Shown here in pieces: positions 47,670 to 57,478 of a stretch of DNA of 64,000 nt. The notes below the pieces were generated by a model. It did not search any database, was not told the origin of the DNA, and saw only the letters and a program-made list of their open reading frames with translations. Numbering within the stretch: the stretch's first letter is position 1; each line of letters opens with the position of its first letter. The stretch is from Brevundimonas naejangsanensis (GTDB lineage Bacteria; Pseudomonadota; Alphaproteobacteria; Caulobacterales; Caulobacteraceae), in the NCBI RefSeq assembly GCF_000635915.2, contig NZ_CP015614.1:1471501-1535500 (forward strand), given 5' to 3'. The translations under genes were made by a program, and so were the position numbers.

Positions 47670-48941
47670 ATGAAGTTCGATACCCTCGCCGTGCATGCGG
47701 GCTATGCGCCCGATCCGACCACCAAGTCGGTCGCCGTGCCCATCTATCAGACCACCAGCTACGCCTTTGACGACACGCAGCACGGGGCCGACCTGTTCGA
47801 CCTGAAGGTGGCGGGCAACATCTACACCCGCATCATGAACCCGACGTCCGATGTGCTGGAGCAGCGTCTGGCGGCGCTGGAAGGCGGGGTCGCGGCCCTG
47901 ACCGTGGCCTCGGGCATGGCGGCCATCACCTATGCGATCCTGACCATCGCCGAGGCCGGCGACAACATCATCGCCACGGGCGCCCTGTATGGCGGCACCT
48001 ATAACCTGTTCGCCCACACCCTGCCCCAGTACGGCATCGAGGTGCGCTTCATCGACGCCGACGACATCGCGGCGGTGGCGGCCAAAACGGATGCCCGGAC
48101 CAAGGCGGTCTTCTGCGAGTCCATCGGCAATCCGCTAGGCAATGTGGTGGACTTCGCCGCCCTGGCCGACGCTGCCCACGCGCAGGGCCTGCCGCTGATC
48201 GTCGACAACACCGTGCCCACCCCCTACCTGACCCGCCCGCTGGAGCATGGCGCCGACATCGTCGTCCACGCCCTGACAAAATATATTGGCGGGCACGGCA
48301 CCAGCATCGGCGGCGCCATCATCGACGGCGGGACCTTCCCCTGGGCCGAGCACAAGGAGCGCTTCGCGCGCCTGAACACGCCCGAGGTCAGCTATCACGG
48401 CGTGATCTATACCGAGGCCTTCGGCCCGGCGGCCTTCATCGGCCGAGTGCGGACGGTGCTGCTGAGAAATACCGGCGCGGCCATCTCGCCGTTCAACAGC
48501 TTCCTGATCCTGCAGGGGCTGGAGACGCTGGCCCTGCGCATGGACCGCCACGTCGAGAACGCCACCGCCATCGCCCAGTGGCTGAAGGCCCACCCCAAGG
48601 TCGACTGGGTCAACTATGCCGGCCTGCCCGAGCACAAGGATCACGGCCTGATCCAGAAGTATTTCGGCGGCAAGGCCTCGGGTCTGCTGACGTTCGGGGT
48701 GAAGGGCGGCCGTGACGCAGGCGCCCGCTTCCAGGACGCGGTCAAACTGTTCACCCGGCTGGTCAACATCGGCGACGCCAAGTCGCTGGTCTGCCACCCG
48801 GCCTCGACCACCCATCGCCAGCTGTCGCCAGATGAACTGAAGAAGGCCGGCGTGACCGAGGACACCGTGCGCCTATCCGTGGGCATCGAGCACATTGACG
48901 ACCTGATCGCCGACCTGGATCAGGCGCTGGCGGCGGTCTGA
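47670..48941 (+). CDS. metY: O-acetylhomoserine sulfhydrylase (aminocarboxypropyltransferase)
   Basis: A 423-residue Cys/Met-metabolism PLP enzyme that makes homocysteine from O-acetylhomoserine and sulfide. Motifs: FDTLAVHAGYAPDPTTKSVAVPIYQTTSYAF, YTRIMNPTSDVLEQRLAALEGG, and HALTKYIGGHGTSIGG with the PLP lysine at residue 204. SLVCHPASTTHRQLSPDELKKAGV is typical of this subgroup. The leader before it may be regulatory. A strong terminator follows. Confidence 0.94.
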   Translation: MKFDTLAVHAGYAPDPTTKSVAVPIYQTTSYAFDDTQHGADLFDLKVAGNIYTRIMNPTSDVLEQRLAALEGGVAALTVASGMAAITYAILTIAEAGDNIIATGALYGGTYNLFAHTLPQYGIEVRFIDADDIAAVAAKTDARTKAVFCESIGNPLGNVVDFAALADAAHAQGLPLIVDNTVPTPYLTRPLEHGADIVVHALTKYIGGHGTSIGGAIIDGGTFPWAEHKERFARLNTPEVSYHGVIYTEAFGPAAFIGRVRTVLLRNTGAAISPFNSFLILQGLETLALRMDRHVENATAIAQWLKAHPKVDWVNYAGLPEHKDHGLIQKYFGGKASGLLTFGVKGGRDAGARFQDAVKLFTRLVNIGDAKSLVCHPASTTHRQLSPDELKKAGVTEDTVRLSVGIEHIDDLIADLDQALAAV

Positions 48942-48961
48942 CCGTCAAAGGCTGACATGAG

Positions 48962-49002
48962 AAGGCCCTCTGCCCGGCAATGGACAGAGGGCCTTTCTTC
49001 TT
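48962..49002 (+). terminator. Intrinsic terminator after metY
   Basis: An 11-base perfect stem AAGGCCCTCTG / CAGAGGGCCTT followed by TCTTCTT. It lies between convergent metY and the M28 peptidase gene. Confidence 0.85.
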
Positions 49003-49017
49003 GCGCGTAAGCCGCCT

Positions 49018-50622
49018 CTAGCGCCGCGCGGCAGCGCTGCGGTCGCGGACCTGACCAAACTCAGACGTCGGCTTCCAGGTCGGCCACTCGTCGCCGTTGG
49101 CGAGCTCTAGACCCAGGCGATACAGCAGGGTCAGATTCTCGACCGCCGAGCGCAGATCCCAGTCCGCCGACCATTCGTCGCTGGGACGGTGATAGTCGGC
49201 GCCGAACTTGGCCTTCCACGCCGCCAGTCCCGCCTCGCGGCCGCCCTCGACCCAGTCCACGCCGTGCCAGGGCATCAGGGCCGGGACGCCGGCACGAGCG
49301 AAGGGGAAGTGGTCGGAGCGATAGTAGAAGTTCTGCTGCGGCTGGCCGTCGTCGGAGACATAGCGGCCCTCCTTCTCGGCCAGAGCCTGCAGGTCGTCCT
49401 CAAGGCTGTTCTGCCCCTTGCCGAAGATGGGCACGTCCTTCGTCGGGCCGCTGAGAGGCAGCATGTCGATATTGATGTCGGCCACCGTCGTCTCCAGAGG
49501 ATAGACCGGATCGGCGACATAGGCGTAGGCGCCCAGCAGGCCCATTTCCTCCGCCGCCATATGGGCGAAGACGATGCTGCGTTTCGGCGCCGGGGCGGCC
49601 TTCAGCTGACGCGCCATCTCGACCACGCCGATGGTGCCCGAGGCGTTGTCCCAGGCGCCGTTGAAGATCTTGTCGTCGCCGGCGGCGTTCTCATTGACGC
49701 CGACATGGTCCCAGTGGGCCGAATAGATGATGGCCTCGTTCGGGCGCTCGCTGCCGGTGATGCGGGCCAACAGATTGTGGGTGCGCAGGATTTCGACCGT
49801 CTCCTCGGCCGAGGCGGTGATCCGCACATCCAGCGGGAAGGCGCGGAAATCGCCGGTCTGGAGCCGGGGCTTCAACGTCGCAAGATTGACGCCCATTTCA
49901 GCCGCGATATCACGGTTGACCGCGCCGCTGAGCGTCAGTTCGGCCGAACCGGGCGTCAGGGTGCGGGTGCGCGTCGCCCCGCCGGTTTCGCGTCGCCAGG
50001 CGGCGGCGCCCGCGTCGCCGTCGATGACCGTCAGCACCGCGACCGCGCCGCGCCGCTTGGCCTCGTCGGCCTTATAGGCGGCGGACTGATAGTTGGTGGC
50101 GTAGGGGCCGTTGAACAGTTCGCCGTCCGGCTCGCCCGCCACGACCAGCACGACCGCCCCCGTCACGTCCAGATCGCCATAGTCGTCCCATCCCCGTTCG
50201 GGCGCGTGGATGCCGTAGCCGGCGAAGACGACGGGCGCGTCGATCACCTCACCAGCCGCTGCGTCGTTCATCGCGCGCAGGGTGAAGTCCGCGCCCGCGA
50301 TCAGGGCTCGCCCCTGAGGCATGGCGCCAGACCAGATCAGCGTCGGCTGGCCCTTGGGCGTCAGCCGCTTCAGGTCGATGACCTGCAGCCATTGGCCGTC
50401 AGGACCGCCCGGCTCCATCCCCATGGCTTCGTACTGGGCCTGCAGCCAGTCCAGCGTCTTCTTCTCGCCTTCTGTGCCCGGATAGCGGCCCTGGAAGTCA
50501 TCGGCGCTGATGATGCGGATCTCATCCGACAGGCGCTGGGCCGAGAAGTCCTGAGCCGACACGGCGCCCGCGACGAGCAGCAGAGCCGCAGCGGCGACGC
50601 CGCGAATGAAACGATGATGCAT
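49018..50622 (-). CDS. Secreted M28-family metallopeptidase
   Basis: The start is set at ATG 50622, with AAGGGAA five bases upstream. The 534-residue protein has a signal peptide ending GAVSAQ, a PA-like insert (VVFAGYGIHAPERGWDDYGDLDVTGAVVLVVAGEP) and the zinc peptidase domain: YSAHWDHVGVN, NGAWDNASGTIGVVEMAR and MAAEEMGLLGAYAY. It is probably a periplasmic or secreted aminopeptidase. A paralogue of nearly equal length lies just upstream on the same strand; a second duplicate domain is not present. Confidence 0.92.
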   Translation of the reverse strand: MHHRFIRGVAAAALLLVAGAVSAQDFSAQRLSDEIRIISADDFQGRYPGTEGEKKTLDWLQAQYEAMGMEPGGPDGQWLQVIDLKRLTPKGQPTLIWSGAMPQGRALIAGADFTLRAMNDAAAGEVIDAPVVFAGYGIHAPERGWDDYGDLDVTGAVVLVVAGEPDGELFNGPYATNYQSAAYKADEAKRRGAVAVLTVIDGDAGAAAWRRETGGATRTRTLTPGSAELTLSGAVNRDIAAEMGVNLATLKPRLQTGDFRAFPLDVRITASAEETVEILRTHNLLARITGSERPNEAIIYSAHWDHVGVNENAAGDDKIFNGAWDNASGTIGVVEMARQLKAAPAPKRSIVFAHMAAEEMGLLGAYAYVADPVYPLETTVADINIDMLPLSGPTKDVPIFGKGQNSLEDDLQALAEKEGRYVSDDGQPQQNFYYRSDHFPFARAGVPALMPWHGVDWVEGGREAGLAAWKAKFGADYHRPSDEWSADWDLRSAVENLTLLYRLGLELANGDEWPTWKPTSEFGQVRDRSAAARR

Positions 50623-50727
50623 GGCGATTCCCTTGGCCTCCCCCACGAGGCTCTTGCGCACAGTCATAGGGCGGCCCCTTGCGAGGCCGCCCCTTACATT
50701 TTCGTCATGTTCGTCTCGAAAGACGGA

Positions 50728-52377
50728 TCAACGGCGCTGAGCGGCGCTCTTGGCGCGCTCGGGACCGAACTCCGAACCGGCCTTCCATTCGGGCCAGTCG
50801 CGGCTGTTGGCCAGGCCCTGACCGACCTTGAACATGACCTCCAGGTCCTGAAGCATGCCGGCGTAGTCCCAATCGGCCTCCCACTCGTCCGCCGCCTGGT
50901 GGTAGCGGTTGGCGCGATAGTCGGCGGCCTTGGCCTGACGCGGCTCGATCGGCGCGTCGACGAAATCGCCGGTCGAGGACAGATAGGCCATCGGCACGCC
51001 CTTCTTGGCCAGCGGGAAGTGGTCCGAGCGGAAGTAGATGCCCGCGGCGGCCCCAGCATCGCCGACGAAGCCGCGTCCCTGCGCCGCCGCCGCCGCGATC
51101 ACCGGCTCGTCCAGCTCCGAATGGCCGTAGCCGGTGACGCCCAATTTGTTCATGCGGCCGAACACGGCCGCGGAGTCCAGATTGAAGCCGCCGACGGTCT
51201 TCTCCAGCGGGTACAGCGGGTTTGCGGCGTAGAATTCCGACCCCAGCAGGCCGCTTTCCTCGCCGGTGAAGCTGATCATGACGATGGTGCGTTCCGGCTT
51301 CGGTCCGGCCGACCACTGACGCGCCAATTCCAGCAGGCCCGCCGTGCCCGAGGCGTTGTCGATGGCGCCGTTGAAGATGCGGTCGCCATTGGCGTCCGGC
51401 TCGCCCATGCCGATGTGGTCCCAGTGGCCGGTGTAGAGGATAGTCTCGTCCGGGCGGGTCGAGCCTTCCAGCTTGGCCACGACGTTGTGGGTGACGATGC
51501 GGTGGGTCTTCACGTCGAAGCTGGCGTCAACCGTCGCGCCCTTCAGCTCGACCGGCTGGAAGTCGCGGCTGCGCGCCTTGATCTTCTCCTGCTCGAAATC
51601 GAGCCCGGCGCGGCGGAACAGATCGACCGCCAGATCGCACTGGATCCAGCCCTCCATCGCCACGCGTTCAGACGCCGGATCAGCGCGCACGATGTCGAAC
51701 TGCGGCACGCCCCAGGAGTTGGCGACCGTGGTCCAGCCGTAGGACGCCGGCTTGGTCTCGTGCACGATCAGCACGCCCGCAGCGCCCTGACGCGCGGCTT
51801 CCTCGAACTTGTAGGTCCAGCGGCCGTAGTAGGTCATGGCCTCGCCGCCGAAGGTGTTCAGCGACGGGTCTTCAAAGTCGGCGTCGTTGACCAGGACGAC
51901 GACGACCTTGCCCCGCACGTCGGTCTTGAAGTCGTTCCAATCACGCTCGGGCGCGCTGATGCCGTAGCCGACGAAGACAAGCGGCTTGTCCTTCAGGTCG
52001 ACCGCAGCGCCCGGCAGGCGTGTCGTCATGGTGACTTCCTGACCCTGCGTCAGCGACTGGCTCCAGTCGCCCAGCTTCAGCCGCCCCGCCACGTTGGAAA
52101 CGGCGAAACGGTTCAGCCCGACCGCCTGGGTCCAGCCGCCGTTCTCGCCGCCCGGCGCGAAGCCAGCGGCGGCGTACTGGCGGCTCAGATAGTCGATGAC
52201 CTTCTGCTCGGCCGGGGTGGCGATGCCGCGCCCCTCGAAGCTGTCATCCGACAGGACGCGGATGTCTTCGGAAATGCGCGCGGCGTCGAAGGCGGGCGTG
52301 GTCTGGGCCTGGGCGGCGGCGGACGCGCCCAGAGCGGCGGCGAACGCCAGAACGGCGACGGAAGACGAGATACGCAT
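50728..52377 (-). CDS. Secreted M28-family metallopeptidase
   Basis: A 549-residue paralogue of the next gene. A signal peptide (MRISSSVAVLAFAAALGASAAAQAQ) is followed by SFEGRGIATPAEQKVIDYLSRQYAAAGFAPGG, a PA-like domain (LVFVGYGISAPERDWNDFKTDVRGKVVVVLVND) and the di-zinc motifs YTGHWDHIGMG, NGAIDNASGTAGLLELAR and SFTGEESGLLGSEFYA. The likely role is peptide scavenging outside the cytoplasm. The gap of about 105 bases to its paralogue leaves room for a separate promoter. Confidence 0.92.
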   Translation of the reverse strand: MRISSSVAVLAFAAALGASAAAQAQTTPAFDAARISEDIRVLSDDSFEGRGIATPAEQKVIDYLSRQYAAAGFAPGGENGGWTQAVGLNRFAVSNVAGRLKLGDWSQSLTQGQEVTMTTRLPGAAVDLKDKPLVFVGYGISAPERDWNDFKTDVRGKVVVVLVNDADFEDPSLNTFGGEAMTYYGRWTYKFEEAARQGAAGVLIVHETKPASYGWTTVANSWGVPQFDIVRADPASERVAMEGWIQCDLAVDLFRRAGLDFEQEKIKARSRDFQPVELKGATVDASFDVKTHRIVTHNVVAKLEGSTRPDETILYTGHWDHIGMGEPDANGDRIFNGAIDNASGTAGLLELARQWSAGPKPERTIVMISFTGEESGLLGSEFYAANPLYPLEKTVGGFNLDSAAVFGRMNKLGVTGYGHSELDEPVIAAAAAQGRGFVGDAGAAAGIYFRSDHFPLAKKGVPMAYLSSTGDFVDAPIEPRQAKAADYRANRYHQAADEWEADWDYAGMLQDLEVMFKVGQGLANSRDWPEWKAGSEFGPERAKSAAQRR

Positions 52378-52463
52378 ACAGGTTCACCCCTCGAAGAATT
52401 CGATGACGGGACCGTAGTCAGCCGGACCGCGGGTGTCGACCGCCGACAGGCGCCGACCGGCCA

Positions 52464-52500
52464 TGAAAAAACCCGCCGGATCGCTCCGGCGGGTTCGTTT
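52464..52500 (-). terminator. Intrinsic terminator after petC
   Basis: An 11-base stem AACCCGCCGGA / TCCGGCGGGTT with a four-base loop; on the minus strand it is followed by TTTTTTC. It ends the bc1 operon. Confidence 0.88.
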
Positions 52501-52525
52501 CGTTTCGATCTGACGCGCGCGGCTC

Positions 52526-53410
52526 TTAGTGAGCGACGCCCTTCCAGATGCGGCGGTAGCTGGCGTAGGTCACGCCCGCGAAGGCCAGCAGGAAGATCAG
52601 CACGCCGAAGCCCATCTGCTTCCGCTCGACCATCTTCGGCTCGGAAGTCCAGGCGATGAAGGCGGCGACGTCCTTGGACATCTGGTCCACGGTCGCCTCG
52701 GTGCCGTCGTCATAGGTGACCTGACCGGCGCTCAGCGGCGGCGGCATGGCGATGAAGCCGCCCTTGGGCACCTCGCCCTTGCCGGTCCAGAACGGCGTCA
52801 TGTCGCCGGCCATATAGGGGTTGTAGTGCTGGGTCTCGGTCATCTTCAGACCCGCCGGCGGAGCCGAATAGCCCGACAGCAGCGAGTAGATGTAGTTGGC
52901 GCCGTCGTGACGGGCCTTGGCCATGACCGACAGGTCCGGCGGCATGGCGCCGCCGTTGGCCGCAGCCGCCGCCGTCGCATTCGGATAGGGGTTGGGGAAG
53001 CGGTCGGCCGTGGTGGCGTCACGCATCAGGGCCTCGCCCGTTTCCGAGTCGATGTCAGCAACCTGGATTTCCTTGGCCAGAGCCTTCACGACCGGGTTGT
53101 CGTTCGGGTTCGGATACTTAGGGTTCCAGAACGGCCCGTGCTTGTCGCCCAGGTTACGGAAGTGCACCAGGTCCATGCCGTGGCAGGAGGCGCAGACCTC
53201 CTTGTAGACCTTGTAGCCGCGCTGCAGCTGGCCTTGGTCGAAGGTGCCGAACGGCCCGGCAAAGCTGAAGCCGCCGTCGCGCGGATGCTTGGCACCCCCG
53301 GCGGCCATCGCCGGAGCGGCGATGGCGACCAGGCCGACAGCGGCCGTCACAGAGACAAGGATCTTGCGGAAGGACACGGTCTTTTTCTCGTTGCTCATCA
53401 TCGCGCTCAC
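52526..53410 (-). CDS. petC: Cytochrome c1 of the bc1 complex
   Basis: A 294-residue protein that carries electrons from the Rieske protein to cytochrome c. A signal peptide ends near APAMAA. The haem-binding motif is CASCH (Cys73, Cys76, His77), and the region [18 protein letters not shown] supplies the methionine ligand environment. A C-terminal membrane anchor ([23 protein letters not shown]) holds it in the inner membrane. GTG 53410 overlaps the petB stop (GTGA); ATG 53401 or 53398 are possible. Confidence 0.95.
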   Translation of the reverse strand: MSAMMSNEKKTVSFRKILVSVTAAVGLVAIAAPAMAAGGAKHPRDGGFSFAGPFGTFDQGQLQRGYKVYKEVCASCHGMDLVHFRNLGDKHGPFWNPKYPNPNDNPVVKALAKEIQVADIDSETGEALMRDATTADRFPNPYPNATAAAAANGGAMPPDLSVMAKARHDGANYIYSLLSGYSAPPAGLKMTETQHYNPYMAGDMTPFWTGKGEVPKGGFIAMPPPLSAGQVTYDDGTEATVDQMSKDVAAFIAWTSEPKMVERKQMGFGVLIFLLAFAGVTYASYRRIWKGVAH

Positions 53411-54705
53411 GCCTTCTCGGCTGCGGTCGACGGGAGCACGGGCTCCGAGATCGTCGCCGGGATCGGCAGCGGCTTCTCACGCAGGCCGATGACCGGCATC
53501 AGCACCAGGAAGAAGACGAAGTAGTAGGCCGTGAACAGGCGGGTCAGCCACAGGTAGGAGTTCAGCTGGCCGTCGATCAGGTTGAAGCTGGGCATGCCCG
53601 GGACCACCGGAGCGTCCGGCAGCTGCGCGCCGCACCAGCCCAGGCCGAAGCAGACGAACAGGAAGATGATGAAGAAGGTCTTCATCGTCGGGCGGTAGCG
53701 CATCGAGCGCACCTTGGACGTGTCCAGCCACGGCAGGACGAACAGGACGCCGATCGCCGCGAACATGGCCACCACGCCGCCGAACTTGTCGGGGATGGCG
53801 CGCAGGATCGCGTAGAAGGGCAGCATGTACCACTCAGGCACGATGTGCGCCGGGGTCTGCAGCGGGTTGGCCGGGATGTAGTTGTCGGCGTGACCCAGGG
53901 CGTTCGGCTGATAGAAGACGAAGACCGCGAACAGGATCAGGAAGAGGATGATCGCAAAGCCGTCCTTGACCGTGAAGTACGGGTGGAAGGGCAGCGTGTC
54001 CTTGGCCTGACGGTCCTTCGGGATCAGGATGCCGACCGGGTTGTTCTGACCGGCGGCATGCAGGGCCCACAGGTGCAGCACCACGCAGCCGGCGATGACG
54101 AACGGCAGCAGATAGTGCAGCGAGAAGAAGCGGTTCAGCGTCGCGTTGTCGATCGCCGGGCCGCCGCGCAGCCAGATCAGGATCGGCTCGCCGACGACCG
54201 GAATGGCGCCGATCAGGTTGGTGATGACCTCAGCGCCCCAGAAGGACATCTGGCCCCAGGGCAGGACGTAGCCCAGGAAGGCGGTGGCGATCATCAGGAA
54301 GAAGATCACACAGCCGACGATCCAGATCATCTCGCGCGGCGCCTTGTAGGAGCCGTAGTAGAGGCCCCGCAGCATGTGCAGATAGACGGCGATGAAGAAC
54401 ATCGACGCGCCGTTGGCGTGCACGTAACGGATCAGCCAGCCGCCGTTGACGTCGCGCATGATGCGCTCGACCGAGGCGAAGGCCATGTCGACGTGCGGGG
54501 TGTAGTGCATGGCCAGGACGATGCCGGTGATGATCTGGGTCATCAGGCAGAGCGCCAGGATGCCGCCGAAGGTCCACCAGTAGTTCAGGTTCTTCGGGGT
54601 CGGCAGGTTCGCATAGTCCATGCCGAAACGGATGATCGGCAGGCGCGTGTCCATCCACCGCTCAACAGCGGTTTTCGGGACATAGGTGGATTCGTGATCG
54701 CTCAT
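53407..54705 (-). CDS. petB: Cytochrome b of the bc1 complex
   Basis: A 432-residue, eight-helix membrane protein that holds both b haems and the quinol sites. Recognisable segments: [61 protein letters not shown] (haem histidines), [25 protein letters not shown], the PEWY motif ([20 protein letters not shown]) at the quinol oxidation site and the second histidine pair in [20 protein letters not shown]. It is the middle gene of the petABC operon. Confidence 0.97.
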   Translation of the reverse strand: MSDHESTYVPKTAVERWMDTRLPIIRFGMDYANLPTPKNLNYWWTFGGILALCLMTQIITGIVLAMHYTPHVDMAFASVERIMRDVNGGWLIRYVHANGASMFFIAVYLHMLRGLYYGSYKAPREMIWIVGCVIFFLMIATAFLGYVLPWGQMSFWGAEVITNLIGAIPVVGEPILIWLRGGPAIDNATLNRFFSLHYLLPFVIAGCVVLHLWALHAAGQNNPVGILIPKDRQAKDTLPFHPYFTVKDGFAIILFLILFAVFVFYQPNALGHADNYIPANPLQTPAHIVPEWYMLPFYAILRAIPDKFGGVVAMFAAIGVLFVLPWLDTSKVRSMRYRPTMKTFFIIFLFVCFGLGWCGAQLPDAPVVPGMPSFNLIDGQLNSYLWLTRLFTAYYFVFFLVLMPVIGLREKPLPIPATISEPVLPSTAAEKA

Positions 54706-54722
54706 GGTTCCTCTGTCCGTCC

Positions 54723-55277
54723 TCAGCCGATCTTCACGCGGGTGTCGGACATGTATTCGTAGTTCGGCACGATCAGGTTCAGCGGCGCCGGGCCCTTACG
54801 GATACGCCCCGAGGCGTCGTAGTGCGAACCGTGGCACGGGCAGAACCAGCCGCCGTACTCACCGGCGTTGAAGGTCGGCACGCAGCCCAGGTGGGTGCAC
54901 GAGCCGATGACCACGAGATACTTCTCGTGACCGGCCTTGGTGCGCTCGGCGTCGGTCTCGGGAGGGGAGCCGACGGCGCCCTCGTCGATGACCTTGGTCA
55001 GCTCGGCCGGGGTGCGATAGCGCACGAAGACCGGCTTGCCCTGCCACTTGATGACGACCTGCTGGCCTTCCTGAACCTTGGTCAGATCGAACTCGATCGA
55101 CGCCAGGGCCAGGGTGTCGGCCGCCGGATTCATCTGGTTGATCAGCGGCCACGCCACCATCACGCCAGCGCCGGCCGCAGCCGCACCTGCCGCAATGTGG
55201 ATGAAGTCGCGGCGGGTGGCGTCGCCACCCCCGTGTTGGCCGTCAGGCCCGTCAGCATTCACGACCGATTCGGCCAC
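54723..55277 (-). CDS. petA: Ubiquinol-cytochrome c reductase Rieske iron-sulfur subunit
   Basis: I place the start at GTG 55277 because AGAGGTG lies about six bases before it; a TTG at 55313 would add twelve residues. The 184-residue protein has a Tat signal and anchor ([23 protein letters not shown]) and the Rieske cluster motifs CTHLGC and CPCHGSHYD. It passes electrons from quinol to cytochrome c1. It is the first gene of the petABC operon, 17 bases before petB. Confidence 0.94.
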   Translation of the reverse strand: MAESVVNADGPDGQHGGGDATRRDFIHIAAGAAAAGAGVMVAWPLINQMNPAADTLALASIEFDLTKVQEGQQVVIKWQGKPVFVRYRTPAELTKVIDEGAVGSPPETDAERTKAGHEKYLVVIGSCTHLGCVPTFNAGEYGGWFCPCHGSHYDASGRIRKGPAPLNLIVPNYEYMSDTRVKIG

Positions 55278-55472
55278 GCGTTTCACCTCTGCATCGCCGG
55301 TCGTCCGCCCCAAGATGGAACGTCAACCGAATGGAACCCTTTGTGCGAAGGCAAACCCCTGCCCGTCCGGCCCTGGTTTCGGCTGCTTCAGACAAGTCGC
55401 GAAAGCGATTTGCGAAACAGTCGCAACAAAAGCCGCGACAAGGCCCCGCCCCGCGCGTATGAGGGCCTTAGA

Positions 55473-55928
55473 ATGCGTCTCGCCCTTTTTCAACCTGACA
55501 TCCCCCATAATGTCGGCGCCTGCATCCGTCTGAGCGCCTGTTTCGGCGTGGAATTGCACGTCATCGAGCCCACGAGCTTTAATTTCGACGATCGGGCGAT
55601 GAAGCGGGCGGCGCTGGATTACGGACCCCTGTCCCATATGACGCGCCATGCCGACTGGGAGACTTTCCAGCGCGACCGCGCGCCGGGTCGTCTGGTGCTG
55701 TTCACGACGCGCGCGGCCGAGCCGCTGACGGATTTCGTGTTCCAACCCGACGACGTCCTGCTGTTCGGCAAGGAGAGCGCCGGGTCGCCCGACTACGTCC
55801 ACGCGGCGGCCGATGCGCGAATCTATATTCCGATCCGGCCGGAAGCCCGGTCGCTGAACCTGTCCGTCAGCGCCGGGATCGGCCTGCATGAGGCGTTGAG
55901 GCAGATGCAGGGCTTGCCGAGACGATAA
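55473..55928 (+). CDS. trmL: tRNA (cytidine(34)-2'-O)-methyltransferase
   Basis: Starts at ATG 55473 (MRLALFQPDIPHNVGACIRL). The 151-residue SPOUT methyltransferase shows all three family motifs: DIPHNVGACIRLSACFGVELHVIEP, DDVLLFGKESAGSPDYVH and the knot YIPIRPEARSLNLSVSAGIGLHEALRQ. It methylates the wobble base of certain leucine tRNAs. The gene is divergent from petA; the 195-base gap holds both promoters. A solo family-B-like hairpin follows. Confidence 0.95.
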   Translation: MRLALFQPDIPHNVGACIRLSACFGVELHVIEPTSFNFDDRAMKRAALDYGPLSHMTRHADWETFQRDRAPGRLVLFTTRAAEPLTDFVFQPDDVLLFGKESAGSPDYVHAAADARIYIPIRPEARSLNLSVSAGIGLHEALRQMQGLPRR

Positions 55929-55939
55929 ACGCCACGCCT

Positions 55940-55966
55940 CTCCCTCCCCATTAAGGGGAGGGAAAA
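55940..55966. repeat. Solo family-B-like hairpin between convergent genes
   Basis: CCCTCCCC (55942-55949) and GGGGAGGG (55955-55962) pair across ATTAA and are followed by AAAAG. The sequence is the terminal arm of the family B elements without a partner arm. It sits between trmL and the convergent dipeptidase gene and may act as a terminator. Confidence 0.6.
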
Positions 55967-55980
55967 GTCAGAGTGCGGTT

Positions 55981-57267
55981 TTACTCCGGCGCGCCGTCGT
56001 CCGGCAGTTTGGCCAGGCTGGGCCGCTCAGCCCGCTTGGACTCAGCCACCCGCTCCACCGCCCGCATGACGCGCAGCAGGTTCTCGCCCGAGATCTTGCG
56101 GATATCCGCCTCGCTCCAGCCACGGCGCATCAGTTCGGCCAGCAGGCGCGGATAGCCGTCCACCCCCTCCAGGCCGACCGGCAGGCTGTCCACCCCGTCA
56201 TAGTCGCCGCCCAGGCCCACATGGTCGATGCCGGCCACGTCGCGAACGTGCTGGATGTGAGCGATGACGTCCTCCATCGTCGCCTTGGGCGCCGGGTTGG
56301 CGGCGTTCCAGGCGTCCATGCCCGCCTTCACCGCAGCGGGATCGCCGGGGTTGAGAGCACTGAGCCGCGTCATCTCAGCGGCGCGCGCCGCGCCCGAGGC
56401 CCGCACGGCCTCGCTGATGAAGCCCGGCACGAAGGTCACCATCACGATGCCGCCGTTGCTCGCCATCTGGCGCAGCACCGCGTCCGGCACATTGCGCGGA
56501 TGGGCCGTCACCGCCCGCGCCGAGGAGTGGGAGAAGATCACCGGCGCCGAAGACACCCGGATCGCATCGACCATCGTGTCTTCGGACACGTGGCTGAGGT
56601 CGACCATCATACCCAGACGGTTCATCTCCCGGACCACCTCTTCGCCGAAGGCGTTCAGTCCGTTCCATTTGGGGGCGTCGGTGCCGCTGTCGGCCCAGGT
56701 GGTGCTCTTGGAGTGGGTCAGCGTCATATAGCGCGCGCCCGAATCATAGAACTCGCGCAGCAGGCCCAAGGAATCGTCGATGGAATAGCCGCCTTCCATG
56801 CCGATCAGACTGGCGATCCTGCCCGCGCGGTGGATGCGGACCAGGTCATCGGCGGTCGTGGCGATCTCGAAAGTCTCAGGATAGGCGGCGGCGATGCGCT
56901 TGACGGTGTCGATCTGCTCGAAGGTGGCCTTGGCGGCCTCGACCGGCGCCATGCTGGCCGGGACGTAGACCGACCAGAACTGACCGCCCACGCCCCCGGC
57001 GCGCAGACGCGGAATATCCGTATGCAGGCGCGTCGATCCCGACAGATTCGCATTCAGATCAACGCCGTGCGGGTCGTTCCCGAAGCCCTGGCGCAAGGCC
57101 CACGGCAGGTCGTTGTGTCCGTCGATCAGCGGCGTGCGCTTCAGGATCTGCGTCACGCGCGCTTCTTGCGGCTGGGTTTGAGCCAGAGCCGGTCCCGCCA
57201 GAACGGCGATGGAGGCGGCAGCCAGCAGACTGGCGCGCAGTCCGGCGTTCAGGGCGATGCGGATCAT
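55981..57267 (-). CDS. Secreted M19-family dipeptidase
   Basis: The start is set at ATG 57267, with GGGGAA just before it. The 428-residue protein has a signal peptide ending AGPALAQ. Zinc-site motifs of renal-dipeptidase type enzymes are LIDGHNDLPWALRQ, IGMEGGYSIDDSLG (bridging Glu), VDLSHVSEDT, VIFSHSSARAV and HVGLGGDYDGVDSLP. It hydrolyses dipeptides, probably in the periplasm. It is divergent from hemF. Confidence 0.94.
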   Translation of the reverse strand: MIRIALNAGLRASLLAAASIAVLAGPALAQTQPQEARVTQILKRTPLIDGHNDLPWALRQGFGNDPHGVDLNANLSGSTRLHTDIPRLRAGGVGGQFWSVYVPASMAPVEAAKATFEQIDTVKRIAAAYPETFEIATTADDLVRIHRAGRIASLIGMEGGYSIDDSLGLLREFYDSGARYMTLTHSKSTTWADSGTDAPKWNGLNAFGEEVVREMNRLGMMVDLSHVSEDTMVDAIRVSSAPVIFSHSSARAVTAHPRNVPDAVLRQMASNGGIVMVTFVPGFISEAVRASGAARAAEMTRLSALNPGDPAAVKAGMDAWNAANPAPKATMEDVIAHIQHVRDVAGIDHVGLGGDYDGVDSLPVGLEGVDGYPRLLAELMRRGWSEADIRKISGENLLRVMRAVERVAESKRAERPSLAKLPDDGAPE

Positions 57268-57391
57268 GGGTTCCCCTCTTTGATACTTGGCCCGCCCGGG
57301 CGCCCTCGGCGCTGCTTCTTGCGGGTGCGGCAGGCTGGCACAGCCGGACCGCAGAGGGAACCGTTCGTATACCGCCTTACGCCAGCGGATT

Positions 57392-57405
57392 GTGATCTGG
57401 ATCAA
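57392..57405. promoter_or_regulatory. Candidate FNR/FixK-type box upstream of hemF
   Basis: GTGATCTGGATCAA matches the TTGAT-N4-ATCAA consensus in nine of ten fixed positions. It is centred about 80 bases before the hemF ATG. It suggests oxygen-dependent control of haem synthesis; alternatively it may serve the divergent dipeptidase gene. Confidence 0.5.
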
Positions 57406-57478
57406 GGCCCCCTGCCCCCGCCTGCGGCATCAGGCCGTCGTCCGCGCACCCCGCCGGACTGTTCAGAAAGGCCGCGTC

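Noticed and set aside
49189..52659. A 1156-codon open frame on the plus strand
   Set aside because: It runs exactly antisense to the two M28 peptidase genes and the petC end. High GC content keeps the opposite frame open; its product is low-complexity and resembles no family.
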